Position numbers and translations under genes: made by a program. Positions 7,261 through 16,690 of a DNA stretch of 64,000 nt are shown in pieces; the first letter of the stretch is position 1; each line of letters begins with the position of its first letter. The notes beneath the pieces are model-generated. The model worked only from the letters and a program-made list of their open reading frames with translations. It searched no databases and was not told the origin of the DNA. The DNA is taken from NCBI RefSeq assembly GCF_013085465.1, contig NZ_CP049838.1, positions 8,246,001-8,310,000 on the forward strand, written 5' to 3'. This DNA is from Streptomyces asoensis. GTDB lineage: Bacteria; Actinomycetota; Actinomycetes; Streptomycetales; Streptomycetaceae.

Positions 7261-10188
7261 TCAAAGGGCGCGCAGGGTCCAGCTCCAGCGGTGGACGCCC
7301 GGTGCGACGAGATAGGAGGGGAAGGTGTCGGGGCCGCACGACGCCGTGCCGAGGCCGCGGTGCGCCGCGTCGAGGTGCACCACGCAGCCGGCGCGCGGGA
7401 CGAGTTCGTCGTGGTGGGTGACGGCCGTCAGGTCCTCGGCGCGGTAGCGCGTGACGGAGACCTGGCGCGGCTCGTCCAGCGTGACGGCGATGCCCGTGGC
7501 GTCCGGCGCTGAGAGCGTGAAGCGCCGTACGCCGTGCCGGCCGCCGCTCTCCTGCGGACGCAGGTACGGAGTGAACAACTCGTCGACCTGGCAGTGGTGA
7601 TGGCCCACCGGCGCGCCTGCGCTCCGGTCGGGGTACGACTCCCAGGGGCCCTGTCCGAACCAGTCCAGCCCATCAAGTCCCGCCACCGTCTCGAAGACCG
7701 AGCCGACGCGCGCCACGTCGTCGAACTCCGCGGGCAGCTCGGCCTGTTCGTCGATCCGGATGCCGCCCTCGACCGGCGTGAACACCTGCCGGTGTCGGAC
7801 GACGCCGGTGGTGCCGGCGTACTCGGCGAGCACGGTCACCCCGTCGCCCTCCTGGCGCACGGACACCAGCCTGCGCACGAGGGAGTCCAGGCCCCACGTC
7901 CGCCAGCGCAGCGCCATGCCGCCCAGCTCGTCATTGTCGGTGGGCGCCCGCCACAGCGACAACGCGGGCGCGGAGGTCAGCAGGGGATGGACGAGGAGTC
8001 CGTCGGCGTCGATCTCGACGCGGCCGGTACCCACCGGGTCCTCGACCGGCACCGGTGCCCGCAACCGCACTTGCGGCGTACAGACCCGAGTGCCCCGCGG
8101 AGCCCACGGCAGATCCTGTGCCGTCGTCACCCGCAGGGTCAGCCAGGCCTCGCCGCCGTCGTCCGGCAACGCGAACGGCAGCGGCACCACGGCCGTCCCG
8201 CCCGGTCGCAGGTCGGGCAGCTCGGCCGACGCGGTGAGCGTCCCGCCGTGGGCGAGCGACAGCTCCCACTCGCCCGCGAGCCACTCCAGGCCCCGGAAGT
8301 GCTGGTGGTTGGAGACCGTCACCCCCTCCGGCCGGACGCCGTGGAGCCGTACCGGTGCGGAGAGTTCCCGGTGCTCGTACATCACCGGTTTCGGGGTGCG
8401 GTCCGGGAAGACGACGCCGTCCGCGATGAACGCGCCGTCGTGGTCCTTCTCGCCGAAGTCGCCGCCGTACGCCCAGCGGTATCCGGGCGCGGCGACAGCG
8501 TTGTCATAGAGCCCGGCGCCCCCACGCCCGACCGGTCTTCCGTCGTTCACACGCTGGAGAATGCCGTGGTCCCAGAACTCCCAGATGAACCCGCCCTGAA
8601 GTCCCGGGGTGGCCTCGATGGCAGCCCAGTGGTCGGCCAGCGTGCCGTTGCTGTTGCCCATCGCGTGGGAGTACTCGCACTGGATGAGCGGCTTGGTCTG
8701 CTGCCCGGACAGCGCGTGCGCCACGCAGTCCTCCAGGGGTGCGTACATCGGGCAGGCGATGTCGGAGGCGACCTCCGGATCGGCCCAGCCGCGCTTGGCG
8801 GCCCCCTCGTACTGCAACGGCCTGCTCGGGTCGTGCCGGCGCACCCAGCCCGCGGCCGCGTCGTGGTTGGCGCCGTAGTCGGACTCGTTGCCCAGCGACC
8901 AGATGATGACCGACGGGTGGTTCTTGTCCCGCAGCACCATCCGCGAGACCCGGTCCACGAAGGCGTTCAGATAGCGCGGGTCGTCGGCGATCTCGTGCGC
9001 GTGGTCGTGGGACTCGATGTCCGCCTCGTCGACGACGTAGAAACCGATTTCGTCGGCGAGGTCGTACAGCGTGGGGTCGTTCGGATAGTGCGCGGTGCGG
9101 ACCGCGTTGAAGCCGAAACGCTTCAGCAGTACCAGGTCGGCGCGCATGTCGTCGTACGACACGGTCCGCCCCGTCAGGGGGTGGAAGTCGTGCCGGTTCA
9201 CCCCCCGGATGAAGACCCGCTCGCCGTTGACCAGCAGATCCCGGCCGACGATCCGCACGTCACGGAAGCCGACCCGGTGGCGGGAGGTGTCGGTGACGGT
9301 GCCGTCGGCGCGGTGCAGCCGGACCGTGAGGTCGTACAGCTCGGGCGTCTCGGCCGTCCAGGTACGCACCTCGGGCACCCGCGCGCGCAGCCGGGCCTCG
9401 CCGAGGAAGGCGGAGACGCGCTCGTCCTCCGCGTTGGCCAGGTCGAACTCCGTGTCCTGCCCCAGTGGCAGCCCGTCCAGTTCCCCACTGACGTACCAGC
9501 CCGCGGGCAGCGCTCCGCCCGAGTCCCGTACCTGGCAGTCGACCCGCAGCTCGCCGTCCCGCGCCGCCCGCACGGTCACGTCGGCCAGCCGCAGCGGGTC
9601 GGTGGCGTACAGCAGCACCGAGCGGGTGATCCCGGCATGCCACCACTGGTCCTGGTCCTCGATATGCGAGGCGTCCGACCACTTGACGACCGTCAGCCGC
9701 AGCACGGACCGGCCGCCGGGGCGTACGACGCCCGACAGATCGAACTCGGCCGCCAGATGCGAGTCCTTGGAGATGCCGACGGGCCGCCCGTCCACATGCA
9801 CCAGCAGCACGCTCTCGGCGGCCCCGACCTGGAGCACGATGCGGCGCCCGGCCCACTCGGCGGGGACGTCGATCTCCCGCTCGTACACACCCGTCGGATT
9901 GTCGGCGGGCGACAGTGGAGGGAATTCTGTATACGGCATACGGACGTTCAGATACTGCGGAAGGTCGGCTGTGCCCTCGATGGTCTGCATGGTCCATACG
10001 CCGGGCACGGATGCCGTCGACCAGGGACCGCCGACCGGCGCGTCCGGAGCGGACAGCAACTGGAACCGCCAGTCGCCGTCCAGGGAGTTTGCTCCGGAGC
10101 GCCGGTCGACGGCGTTCATGGGCAGCCGTCCCCACGAGGTCACCTCGGGTGCCTCCCAGGGGCGGAGCGTCAGCAGCGGATCCGTCAC
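7261..10188 (-). CDS. GH2 beta-galactosidase, LacZ-type
   Basis: 975 residues, in the length class of LacZ. It has an N-terminal sugar-binding jelly roll (PGVWTMQTIEG...), immunoglobulin-like domain, TIM barrel and a C-terminal small-chain domain. Catalytic residues are visible: the acid/base glutamate in WSLGNESDYG and the nucleophile glutamate in IQCEYSHAMGNS. The FIRGVNRHDFHPLTGR signature lies between. No signal peptide is present, so hydrolysis is intracellular. The GTG start overlaps the stop of the upstream permease by four bases (GTGA), tying it to the ABC importer. It would remove beta-linked galactose from imported oligosaccharides. Confidence 0.92.
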   Translation of the reverse strand: MTDPLLTLRPWEAPEVTSWGRLPMNAVDRRSGANSLDGDWRFQLLSAPDAPVGGPWSTASVPGVWTMQTIEGTADLPQYLNVRMPYTEFPPLSPADNPTGVYEREIDVPAEWAGRRIVLQVGAAESVLLVHVDGRPVGISKDSHLAAEFDLSGVVRPGGRSVLRLTVVKWSDASHIEDQDQWWHAGITRSVLLYATDPLRLADVTVRAARDGELRVDCQVRDSGGALPAGWYVSGELDGLPLGQDTEFDLANAEDERVSAFLGEARLRARVPEVRTWTAETPELYDLTVRLHRADGTVTDTSRHRVGFRDVRIVGRDLLVNGERVFIRGVNRHDFHPLTGRTVSYDDMRADLVLLKRFGFNAVRTAHYPNDPTLYDLADEIGFYVVDEADIESHDHAHEIADDPRYLNAFVDRVSRMVLRDKNHPSVIIWSLGNESDYGANHDAAAGWVRRHDPSRPLQYEGAAKRGWADPEVASDIACPMYAPLEDCVAHALSGQQTKPLIQCEYSHAMGNSNGTLADHWAAIEATPGLQGGFIWEFWDHGILQRVNDGRPVGRGGAGLYDNAVAAPGYRWAYGGDFGEKDHDGAFIADGVVFPDRTPKPVMYEHRELSAPVRLHGVRPEGVTVSNHQHFRGLEWLAGEWELSLAHGGTLTASAELPDLRPGGTAVVPLPFALPDDGGEAWLTLRVTTAQDLPWAPRGTRVCTPQVRLRAPVPVEDPVGTGRVEIDADGLLVHPLLTSAPALSLWRAPTDNDELGGMALRWRTWGLDSLVRRLVSVRQEGDGVTVLAEYAGTTGVVRHRQVFTPVEGGIRIDEQAELPAEFDDVARVGSVFETVAGLDGLDWFGQGPWESYPDRSAGAPVGHHHCQVDELFTPYLRPQESGGRHGVRRFTLSAPDATGIAVTLDEPRQVSVTRYRAEDLTAVTHHDELVPRAGCVVHLDAAHRGLGTASCGPDTFPSYLVAPGVHRWSWTLRAL

Positions 10189-11048
10189 TTGATCGCTCCC
10201 TTCGCGAGGTCGCCGATCATCTGGCGGGCGCCGATCGCGAAGACGATGAGGAGAGGGACCAGGGCGAGCAGCGCGCCGGTCATGACCATGCCGTAGTCCG
10301 TGGTGCCGTGCGTGCCGTTGAGCTGGGACAGCGCGACCTGGAGGGTCACGTTGTCCGGGTTGGTGAGGGCGATCAGGGGCCAGGCGTAGTCGTTCCACTG
10401 GCCCATGAAGGTGAAGATGCCGAGGAAGGCCAGGCCGGGCCGGACCACCGGGAGGGCCACGTGCCAGTACTGGCGCAGGAAGTTCGCGCCGTCGATGCGG
10501 GAGGCGTCGAGGAGTTCGTCGTGGATCGCGCCCTTCATGTACTGGCGCATCCAGAAGATGCCGAACGCGTTGGCGGCGGCCGGCACGATCAGCGCCGTCA
10601 TCGAGCCGATCCAGCCGAGCTTCGCCATGATGACGAACTGGGGGATGGCCTGGAGCTGCGCCGGGACCATGAAGATGAACATGAGCAACACGAACAGCAA
10701 CCGCTTGCCCGGAAATTCGAACTTGGCGAAGACGAAGGCGGCCAGCGAGTCGAAGAACAGGACCAGGAAGGTCACCGATCCCGCCACCAGCAGCGAGTTG
10801 AACATCGAGCCGAAGAAGTCGATGTTGTCGAAAAGGCTGCGGACGTTTTCCAGGAAGTGCGTGCCCGGCAGCAGCTTGGGCGGGTAGGAGAAGATCTCCG
10901 ACGAGGTGTGCGTCGACATGATCACGGCCCAGTAGAACGGGAAGGCCGAGAGCAGGACGCCGACGACGAGGGCTGCGTGCAGCCCGATCCCTCTGCGGCG
11001 GGACCCGTCGATCCTCTTGGTGCGCCGTGTTTCTTGGGTGGATGCCAT
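10185..11048 (-). CDS. Sugar ABC transporter permease, MalG-type (CUT1)
   Basis: 287 residues with six predicted membrane spans starting at IGLHAALVVGVLLSAFPFYW. The cytoplasmic EAA loop appears as DASRIDGANFLRQYWHVALP near residue 180, the docking site for a shared MalK/MsiK-type ATPase. No ATPase gene is encoded in this locus, which is normal in Streptomyces, where one MsiK serves many CUT1 importers. It is translationally coupled to the GH2 gene downstream and lies 15 bases from the partner permease. Confidence 0.93.
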   Translation of the reverse strand: MASTQETRRTKRIDGSRRRGIGLHAALVVGVLLSAFPFYWAVIMSTHTSSEIFSYPPKLLPGTHFLENVRSLFDNIDFFGSMFNSLLVAGSVTFLVLFFDSLAAFVFAKFEFPGKRLLFVLLMFIFMVPAQLQAIPQFVIMAKLGWIGSMTALIVPAAANAFGIFWMRQYMKGAIHDELLDASRIDGANFLRQYWHVALPVVRPGLAFLGIFTFMGQWNDYAWPLIALTNPDNVTLQVALSQLNGTHGTTDYGMVMTGALLALVPLLIVFAIGARQMIGDLAKGAIK

Positions 11049-11063
11049 GGTGTGCGGGCCTCC

Positions 11064-12026
11064 CTATTCTTCGCCCCGGCGCTGCACCAGGCGCCAGTTG
11101 ATGATCGAGAAGAGGACGACGACGAGGAAGATGCCCCACGCCACGGCGGCGCCGTAGCCGAAGTCGTTGTTGTCGAAGGTCTGCTGGAAGAAGTAGAGGA
11201 CCATCGTCCGGCCGGCGTGGCCGGGACCGCCCGAGAACGTCGAGTCGTTCGAGGTGTTCTGGAGCAGTACCTGGGGTTCGGAGAAACTCTGGAGACCGGT
11301 GACCGTGGACACGACGAGCACGAACAGCAGCACCGGCCGCATCATCGGCAGCGTGATCCGGAAGAAGGTCTGCACCGGCCCCGCGCCGTCCATGCGCGCC
11401 GCCTCGTACAGCTCGCTCGGGACGGTCTGGAGGCCGGCGAGGAAGATGATCGCGTTGTAACCGGTCCACTGCCAGGTCATCAGCGTCGCGATGGCGATCT
11501 TGATGCCCCACGGGGTGTTCAGCCAGGCGATCTGATCGAAACCGATTGCCTGGAGGAACGCGTTCACCAGACCGAAGTTGGTGGAGAAGACCGAGCCGAA
11601 GATGATCGCGATCGCCACGACCGAGGTGACGTTCGGCAGGAAGTAGGCGACGCGGTAAAGGTTCTTGAAACGGACCGCCGAGTTGAGCATCACGGCCGTC
11701 ACCATCGCCAGGAAGATCATGGGGAAGGTGGCCAGCGCCCAGATGACGATCGTGGTCCCGATCGAGCTCCAGAACTCGGAGTCGCTCAGCAGGTACTGGT
11801 ACTGCGACAGTCCCGCCCACTCCATCGGGCCGAGGCCGTCCCAGCGGTGGAACGAGAGGTAGAGCGAGAAGCCGACGGGGATCAGGCCGAAGCAGAGGAA
11901 GAGCAGGTAGAAGGGGGAGATCGCGGCGTAGAGGTGCCAGTACTTCCTGAAGCCCGTCCGGGGCCGGGTGACGGGGACGTCCGCCACGACCGCCGACGGC
12001 TTCTCCAGCGTGCGGAGAGTGGCCAT
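11064..12026 (-). CDS. Sugar ABC transporter permease, MalF-type (CUT1)
   Basis: 320 residues when started at ATG 12026, which overlaps the upstream solute-binding-protein stop (ATGA) and has GGGTGAGC just upstream. An in-frame extension to 12065 lacks a ribosome site. Six or more membrane spans begin at HLYAAISPFYLLFLCFGLIP. The EAA motif reads EAARMDGAGPVQTFFRITLP. It pairs with the MalG-type permease to form the heterodimeric channel of an oligosaccharide importer. Confidence 0.92.
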   Translation of the reverse strand: MATLRTLEKPSAVVADVPVTRPRTGFRKYWHLYAAISPFYLLFLCFGLIPVGFSLYLSFHRWDGLGPMEWAGLSQYQYLLSDSEFWSSIGTTIVIWALATFPMIFLAMVTAVMLNSAVRFKNLYRVAYFLPNVTSVVAIAIIFGSVFSTNFGLVNAFLQAIGFDQIAWLNTPWGIKIAIATLMTWQWTGYNAIIFLAGLQTVPSELYEAARMDGAGPVQTFFRITLPMMRPVLLFVLVVSTVTGLQSFSEPQVLLQNTSNDSTFSGGPGHAGRTMVLYFFQQTFDNNDFGYGAAVAWGIFLVVVLFSIINWRLVQRRGEE

Positions 12027-13321
12027 CAGTAGCTCACCCCCAGGTGCTTCGCGATGCGCCGGCATTTGCTCATGGCGTCACTCCAGGCCTGCTTCGGGTC
12101 CTTGCCGAGGACGCCGACGTTCTTGATCTCGTCCTTGATGGGCTGCCCGAGGGCGATGTCGAACGGGCTGTTGTAGGCGACCACGATCTTCTGTGCGGCC
12201 GGACCGAAGACGTCCATCGTGACCTGGCCGCCGAAGAAGTCGTCGGGCTCGCGCAACTGCTTCAGGCCGTAGGAGGCGGGGGTGGAGGGGAAGAGTCCCG
12301 CGTCGACGAAACCCTGCGCCTGGTTGGCCGAGTCGAGCATCCAGCTGATGATCTGGAACGCCCGTTCGGGTTCCCGGCAGGCCTTGGTGACCGACAGGAA
12401 CGAGCCGCCGTTGTTGGAGGGCCGCACGGGCATGTCCGCGATCCGCCACCTGCCCTCGGTCTTGGGCACACCGTTCTTGAGGTCGCTGATGGCCCAGGAG
12501 GCGCCCAGCTGGCTCGGCAGCTTGCCGTCCTCCACCGCCGAGAGCTGGTCCGGAGTGCCGGTGACGAGGTTGGAGACGATTCTGCGCTGCTTGGCCTCGA
12601 CGGCGAGCGCCCAGGCGTCGCGTATGTGTGCCTGGTCGCCGATGAAGTGGCGGTCCTTGTCGACGTACCGCTTGCTGCCCTGCTGTACCACGTTGTCGTA
12701 GACGCTGTTGATGTCGGTGAGCAGGGAGGTTCCCGGGATCCGCTTCCTGAGCCGCTCGCCGGCCGCGAAGAACTTCTCCCAGGTGTTGAGCTCCTTCGAC
12801 ACGTCGGCGGGCTCGTAGGGCAGGCCCGCCTTCCGGAAGACGGCGTACTGGTAGAAGTGCGCCACCGGCCCGCAGTCGATCGGGAAGCCGATCATCGTGC
12901 CGTCGTCCGCGATGCCCTGCTGCCACTTCCAGGGCAGGTACTGGGACTCGTACTTGTCCGCGCCGAGTGTGCGCAGGTCCACGAACTGGTCGGCGTTGGG
13001 CAGGTAGGACGCCATGTCCTCGCCCTTCAGGCCCGCGATGTCGGGGACGTGGGCGCGGCCGGCCATCGTGGTGATCAGCTTCGACCGGTAGTAGCCGCCG
13101 ATCTTGATGGCCTGGAGGTCGACCGAGCTGTCGTAGCGGGCCCTGGCGTTCTTGACGACCGTGTCGCCCAGACCTCCGTCCCAGTACCACAGGACCATGT
13201 TCCGGCCGGTCGAACCGGTCGGAACGGCACAGCCGGACGCCAGGCCGCCGAGCGCCGTGGCGGCCGAACCGGCCAGGCCCGCACGGAGCAGGCCTCTACG
13301 TGAGAGCCGCACAGCTCCCAC
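12026..13321 (-). CDS. Extracellular sugar-binding lipoprotein of ABC importer
   Basis: 431 residues. The N-terminus combines a twin-arginine motif (LSRRGLLRAGLAG) with a lipobox ending LASGC, so it is a Tat-secreted lipoprotein anchored outside the membrane. The mature part starts VLWYWDGGLGD and follows the SBP_bac_1 fold of CUT1 sugar importers. It binds the oligosaccharide and delivers it to the two coupled permeases. Its stop overlaps the MalF start. The upstream PfkB gene ends 84 bases away, and no strong promoter is visible in that gap. Confidence 0.9.
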   Translation of the reverse strand: MGAVRLSRRGLLRAGLAGSAATALGGLASGCAVPTGSTGRNMVLWYWDGGLGDTVVKNARARYDSSVDLQAIKIGGYYRSKLITTMAGRAHVPDIAGLKGEDMASYLPNADQFVDLRTLGADKYESQYLPWKWQQGIADDGTMIGFPIDCGPVAHFYQYAVFRKAGLPYEPADVSKELNTWEKFFAAGERLRKRIPGTSLLTDINSVYDNVVQQGSKRYVDKDRHFIGDQAHIRDAWALAVEAKQRRIVSNLVTGTPDQLSAVEDGKLPSQLGASWAISDLKNGVPKTEGRWRIADMPVRPSNNGGSFLSVTKACREPERAFQIISWMLDSANQAQGFVDAGLFPSTPASYGLKQLREPDDFFGGQVTMDVFGPAAQKIVVAYNSPFDIALGQPIKDEIKNVGVLGKDPKQAWSDAMSKCRRIAKHLGVSY

Positions 13322-13405
13322 CGCCTTTCGGATCTGTTCGCGTCTTCGCAGACGGGGTGCAATTCGAGGGGCATGCGTGGGGTTGTCTTCTGGACACGGG
13401 CGCGG

Positions 13406-14425
13406 TCAGGGCCGCGGGGCGGGCGGCGTGACCGGCGCGTACCGCACGGGCGGGCCCACGTCCGCCGGGATGCGGTCGGTGAGGAAGCCGTACGCCCGTT
13501 TGAGCTCGGGGTCCCGCAGCGAGCGCCACCAGCGGTCGACGCCGTACCAGCCGGGGGCCGCCAGGGCCCCGCCGTGGTGCTGTACCGAGAGCCCGGCGGC
13601 GAGGACGGCGAACCGCAGCCGTTCCACCAGCGGCCAGCCGCCGAGCGAGGCCGCCACGAAGCTCGCGCCGAACACGTCACCGGCTCCCGTCGCGTCCAGG
13701 ACATCGATGTCAAGGGCGGGGGCCTCCGCGTACTCCCCGGTCGCCTGATCGACCGCGATCGCGCCGTCGGCGCCTCGGGTGACCACCGCCACCGGCACCA
13801 GCTCCGCGAGGGTGCCGAGCGCGGCGATCGCGCTGTCGGTGCGGGTGTACGCCATCGCCTCGGTCTCGTTGGGCAGGAAGGCGTGGCACAGGGCGAGCTG
13901 GTCGAGCAGGTCCGTGGACCACTGCTGGGTGGGATCCCAGCCGACGTCGGCGTAGATCCGGGTGCCGTTCGCGGCCGCCTTGGCGAGCCAGGCGCGTGGT
14001 TCGGCCTCGAGGTGCACGAGGGCCGTGCGCGCCTCGGGCGGGTCGGCCATCAGTACGTCCTGCGAGTACGGCGGCTCCTGGCCGTGAGTGACGAGGGCCC
14101 GGTCGTGGCCGTGCGCGAGGGCGACGGTGACGGGTGTGTGCCAGCCGTCCGCCACCCGGGACAGGGCGAGGTCGACGCCCTCCTGGCCGGCCAGGACCTG
14201 GTGGCAGTGGGCGCCGTAGAAGTCGTCGCCGAAGACCGTGGCCAGCGAGGTCCTGAGGCCGAAGCGGGACGCGGCCACCGCGAGGTTGGCGATGCCGCCG
14301 GGGCCGCAGCCCATGCCGGTCGTCCAGATCTCCTCGCCCGGCGTCGGCGGCCCGCCGAGCCCCGTGAGGACGAGGTCGTAGAAGAGCAGCCCGGTGAGCA
14401 GTACCTCGGGCCGGTCGTCGTCCAC
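13406..14425 (-). CDS. PfkB-family carbohydrate kinase
   Basis: 339 residues from GTG 14425, chosen because GAGGAGG lies about ten bases upstream; a longer in-frame extension runs into the promoter and a tandem repeat. Motifs are the N-terminal GxGCGPGGIANLAVAASRFG glycine region and the C-terminal DATGAGDVFGASF anion-hole/catalytic-base signature (Asp in GAGD). Relatives phosphorylate fructose, ribose, tagatose-6-P or ketodeoxygluconate. First gene of the minus-strand glycan operon, divergent from the DeoR gene. It probably phosphorylates a monosaccharide released by the glycosidases; which sugar is unknown. Confidence 0.88.
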   Translation of the reverse strand: MDDDRPEVLLTGLLFYDLVLTGLGGPPTPGEEIWTTGMGCGPGGIANLAVAASRFGLRTSLATVFGDDFYGAHCHQVLAGQEGVDLALSRVADGWHTPVTVALAHGHDRALVTHGQEPPYSQDVLMADPPEARTALVHLEAEPRAWLAKAAANGTRIYADVGWDPTQQWSTDLLDQLALCHAFLPNETEAMAYTRTDSAIAALGTLAELVPVAVVTRGADGAIAVDQATGEYAEAPALDIDVLDATGAGDVFGASFVAASLGGWPLVERLRFAVLAAGLSVQHHGGALAAPGWYGVDRWWRSLRDPELKRAYGFLTDRIPADVGPPVRYAPVTPPAPRP

Positions 14426-14438
14426 CGCACATCCTCCT

Positions 14439-14474
14439 CGTCGGGGGAGCTCGTCCCGTCGGGGGAGCTCGTCA
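14439..14474. repeat. 18-bp tandem duplication in the kinase leader
   Basis: CGTCGGGGGAGCTCGTC occurs twice in direct tandem (second copy differs at the last base) between the predicted transcription start and the kinase ribosome site. The repeat contains SD-like GGGGGAG on the opposite strand only. Confidence 0.7.
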
Positions 14475-14498
14475 AATCTCTTCAATTCGGTGACCGGA

Positions 14499-14527
14499 AT
14501 CGTGCGCCCCTCGGCGACATTGGTCAA
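14499..14527 (-). promoter_or_regulatory. Predicted promoter of the kinase/ABC/GH2 operon
   Basis: On the minus strand TTGACC (-35) is followed after 17 bases by CACGAT (-10), close to the Streptomyces housekeeping pattern. The start site would fall near 14492, giving a leader of about 65 bases. AT-rich TTGA repeats flank it on both sides (about 14472-14488 and 14551-14565), plausible DeoR-family binding sites. Confidence 0.55.
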
Positions 14528-14562
14528 TACCTCAGCAGAAGTGAGCATAGATTTGATTGAAG

Positions 14563-15348
14563 ATGACGAGTAGTGTTCACGCCGTGCTGGCAGAACGACG
14601 ACATCAACTCATCCTGCGGGCCCTGCGCTCCGGTGGCCCCGCGGCCGTGACCGATCTCTCCGAGCAGCTGGGTGTGAGCCCCGCCACGATCAGGCGTGAC
14701 CTGGTGAAACTCGAGGAGGACGGCCTGCTCACCCGGGTGCACGGCGGCGCCGTCGCGGAGGAGGGCGACCAGCCCTTCGCCGAGGTCGCCGAGGTGCGGG
14801 TGGGCGAGAAGGACGCCATAGCCGCCCATGCGGCGGCGATGGTCGCCGACGGTCAGTCGGTCCTCCTCGACATCGGCACCACCGCCTACCGCCTGGCCCG
14901 GCAGCTGCACGGCCGCCGGCTGACGGTCATCACCAGCAACCTCGTGGTCTACGAGGAGCTCGCCGACGACGAGGGCATCGAGCTGGTGCTGCTCGGCGGC
15001 ATGGTCCGCCGCGAGTACCGCTCCCTGGTCGGTTTCCTCACCGAGGACAACCTGCGCCAGCTGCATGCCGACTGGCTGTTCCTCGGGACCAGTGGAGTGC
15101 GCCCGGGCGGGCAGGTGATGGACACGACGGTCGTCGAGGTACCGGTGAAGCGGGCCATGATCAAGGCCGGTGACAAGGTCGTCCTGCTCGCCGACTCGGC
15201 GAAGTTCCCGGGTACGGGCATGGCGAAGGTCTGCGGTCCCGAGGACCTGGACGTGGTGGTGACGAACACGCCGGTCGATCCGGCGACCCGGTCCTCCTTC
15301 GAGGAGGCGGGCGTCGAGGTGGTCGTGGCAGGAAAGGTGCAAGCGTGA
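14563..15348 (+). CDS. DeoR-family transcriptional regulator of sugar metabolism
   Basis: 261 residues. The winged helix-turn-helix at residues ~14-60 has the family signature (VTDLSEQLGVSPATIRRDL ... EDGLLTRVHGGA). The C-terminal DeoRC domain (IGTTAYRLARQL, VITSNL, LLGG..R, DSAKF) senses a phosphorylated sugar. The start is ATG 14563; a TTG two codons earlier is possible and no clear ribosome site exists, so the message may have a very short leader. Divergent from the PfkB operon and coupled by GTGA to GH4. It probably represses both arms until a sugar phosphate made by the kinase accumulates (inference). Confidence 0.88.
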   Translation: MTSSVHAVLAERRHQLILRALRSGGPAAVTDLSEQLGVSPATIRRDLVKLEEDGLLTRVHGGAVAEEGDQPFAEVAEVRVGEKDAIAAHAAAMVADGQSVLLDIGTTAYRLARQLHGRRLTVITSNLVVYEELADDEGIELVLLGGMVRREYRSLVGFLTEDNLRQLHADWLFLGTSGVRPGGQVMDTTVVEVPVKRAMIKAGDKVVLLADSAKFPGTGMAKVCGPEDLDVVVTNTPVDPATRSSFEEAGVEVVVAGKVQA

Positions 15349-16682
15349 AACTGACGATTCTGGGCGGCGGCGGGTTCCGGGTGCCGCTCGTGTACGGGGC
15401 GCTCCTGACGGACCGCGCCGAGGGCCGGGTCACGGAAGTCGTTCTGCACGATCTGGACGACAGTCGACTGTATGCAGTCGCCCGTGTACTGAATGAGCAG
15501 GCGGCCGTCGTCCCCGACGCGCCCCGGGTGACCGCCACCACCGACCTCGACGAGGCCCTGCGCGGCGCCGACTTCATCTTCTCCGCGATCCGCGTCGGCG
15601 GCCTCGAAGGCCGCGCGAACGACGAGCGGGTGGCCCTGGCCGAGGGCGTCCTCGGCCAGGAGACGGTCGGCGCCGGAGGCATCGCCTACGGTCTGCGGAC
15701 GGTCCCCGTCGCCGTCGACATCGCCCGGCGGGTGGCCCGTCTGGCCCCCGACGCCTGGGTCATCAACTTCACCAACCCGGCGGGCCTGGTCACCGAGGCC
15801 ATGTCCCGTCACCTCGGCGACCGGGTGATCGGCATCTGCGACTCGCCGGTCGGGCTCGGCCGCCGGATCGCCCGCGTGCTCGGCGCGGACCCGAAGGAGG
15901 CGTGGATCGACTACGTCGGTCTCAACCACCTCGGCTGGGTCCGCGGACTGCGGGTCGCCGGTCGCGACGAGCTCCCGCGGCTGCTCGCCGACGCCGACCT
16001 GCTCGGTTCCTTCGAGGAGGGCAAGCTGTTCGGTGTCGACTGGCTCCAGTCGCTCGGCGCGATCCCCAACGAGTATCTGCACTACTACTACTTCAACCGG
16101 GAAGCCGTACGGGCCTACCAGCAGGTCGAGAAGACCCGCGGTGCCTTCCTGGCCGACCAGCAGGCCCGCTTCTACGAGGAGATGAAGCGCCCCGACGCGG
16201 CGGCCCTGACCGCCTGGGACCGCACCCGTGCCGAACGCGAGGCCACCTACATGGCCGAGAACCGGGAGACGGCCGGCGCCGGCGAGCGCGAGGCCGACGA
16301 TCTCTCCGGCGGCTACGAGAAGGTGGCCCTCGCCCTGATGCGGGCCATCGCCCGGGACGAGCGCACCACGCTGATCCTCAACGTCCGCAACCAGGGCACC
16401 CTCTCGGTGCTCGACGCGGACGCCGTCATCGAGGTGCCCTGTCTCGTCGACGCCAACGGCGCGCATCCGGTGACCGTGGCCCCGCTGCCCGACCACGCCA
16501 CCGGGCTGGTCTGCGCGGTGAAGGGCGTCGAGCGCGAGGTGCTGGCCGCCGCCGAGTCCGGCTCCCGCACGACGGCCGTCAAGGCGTTCGCGCTGCATCC
16601 GCTGGTCGACTCGGTGAACGTGGCCCGCAAGCTGGTCGAGGGCTACACCGACGTCCATCCCGGGCTGGCGTACCTTAGGTGA
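15345..16682 (+). CDS. GH4 family glycosidase (6-phospho-beta-glucosidase type)
   Basis: 445 residues. The NAD-binding Rossmann start (LTILGGGGFRVP) is followed by FIFSAIRVGG, INFTNPAG, ICDSPVG (catalytic Cys/metal region) and GLNHLGW, all diagnostic of GH4, which uses NAD+ and a divalent metal for a redox-assisted hydrolysis. Sequence style is nearest to 6-phospho-beta-glucosidases, but some actinobacterial GH4 enzymes act on non-phosphorylated substrates, and no PTS component is present here. The GTG start overlaps the DeoR stop. It probably acts on a disaccharide released in the cytoplasm. Confidence 0.88.
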   Translation: MKLTILGGGGFRVPLVYGALLTDRAEGRVTEVVLHDLDDSRLYAVARVLNEQAAVVPDAPRVTATTDLDEALRGADFIFSAIRVGGLEGRANDERVALAEGVLGQETVGAGGIAYGLRTVPVAVDIARRVARLAPDAWVINFTNPAGLVTEAMSRHLGDRVIGICDSPVGLGRRIARVLGADPKEAWIDYVGLNHLGWVRGLRVAGRDELPRLLADADLLGSFEEGKLFGVDWLQSLGAIPNEYLHYYYFNREAVRAYQQVEKTRGAFLADQQARFYEEMKRPDAAALTAWDRTRAEREATYMAENRETAGAGEREADDLSGGYEKVALALMRAIARDERTTLILNVRNQGTLSVLDADAVIEVPCLVDANGAHPVTVAPLPDHATGLVCAVKGVEREVLAAAESGSRTTAVKAFALHPLVDSVNVARKLVEGYTDVHPGLAYLR

Positions 16683-16690
16683 GCCCCGGA

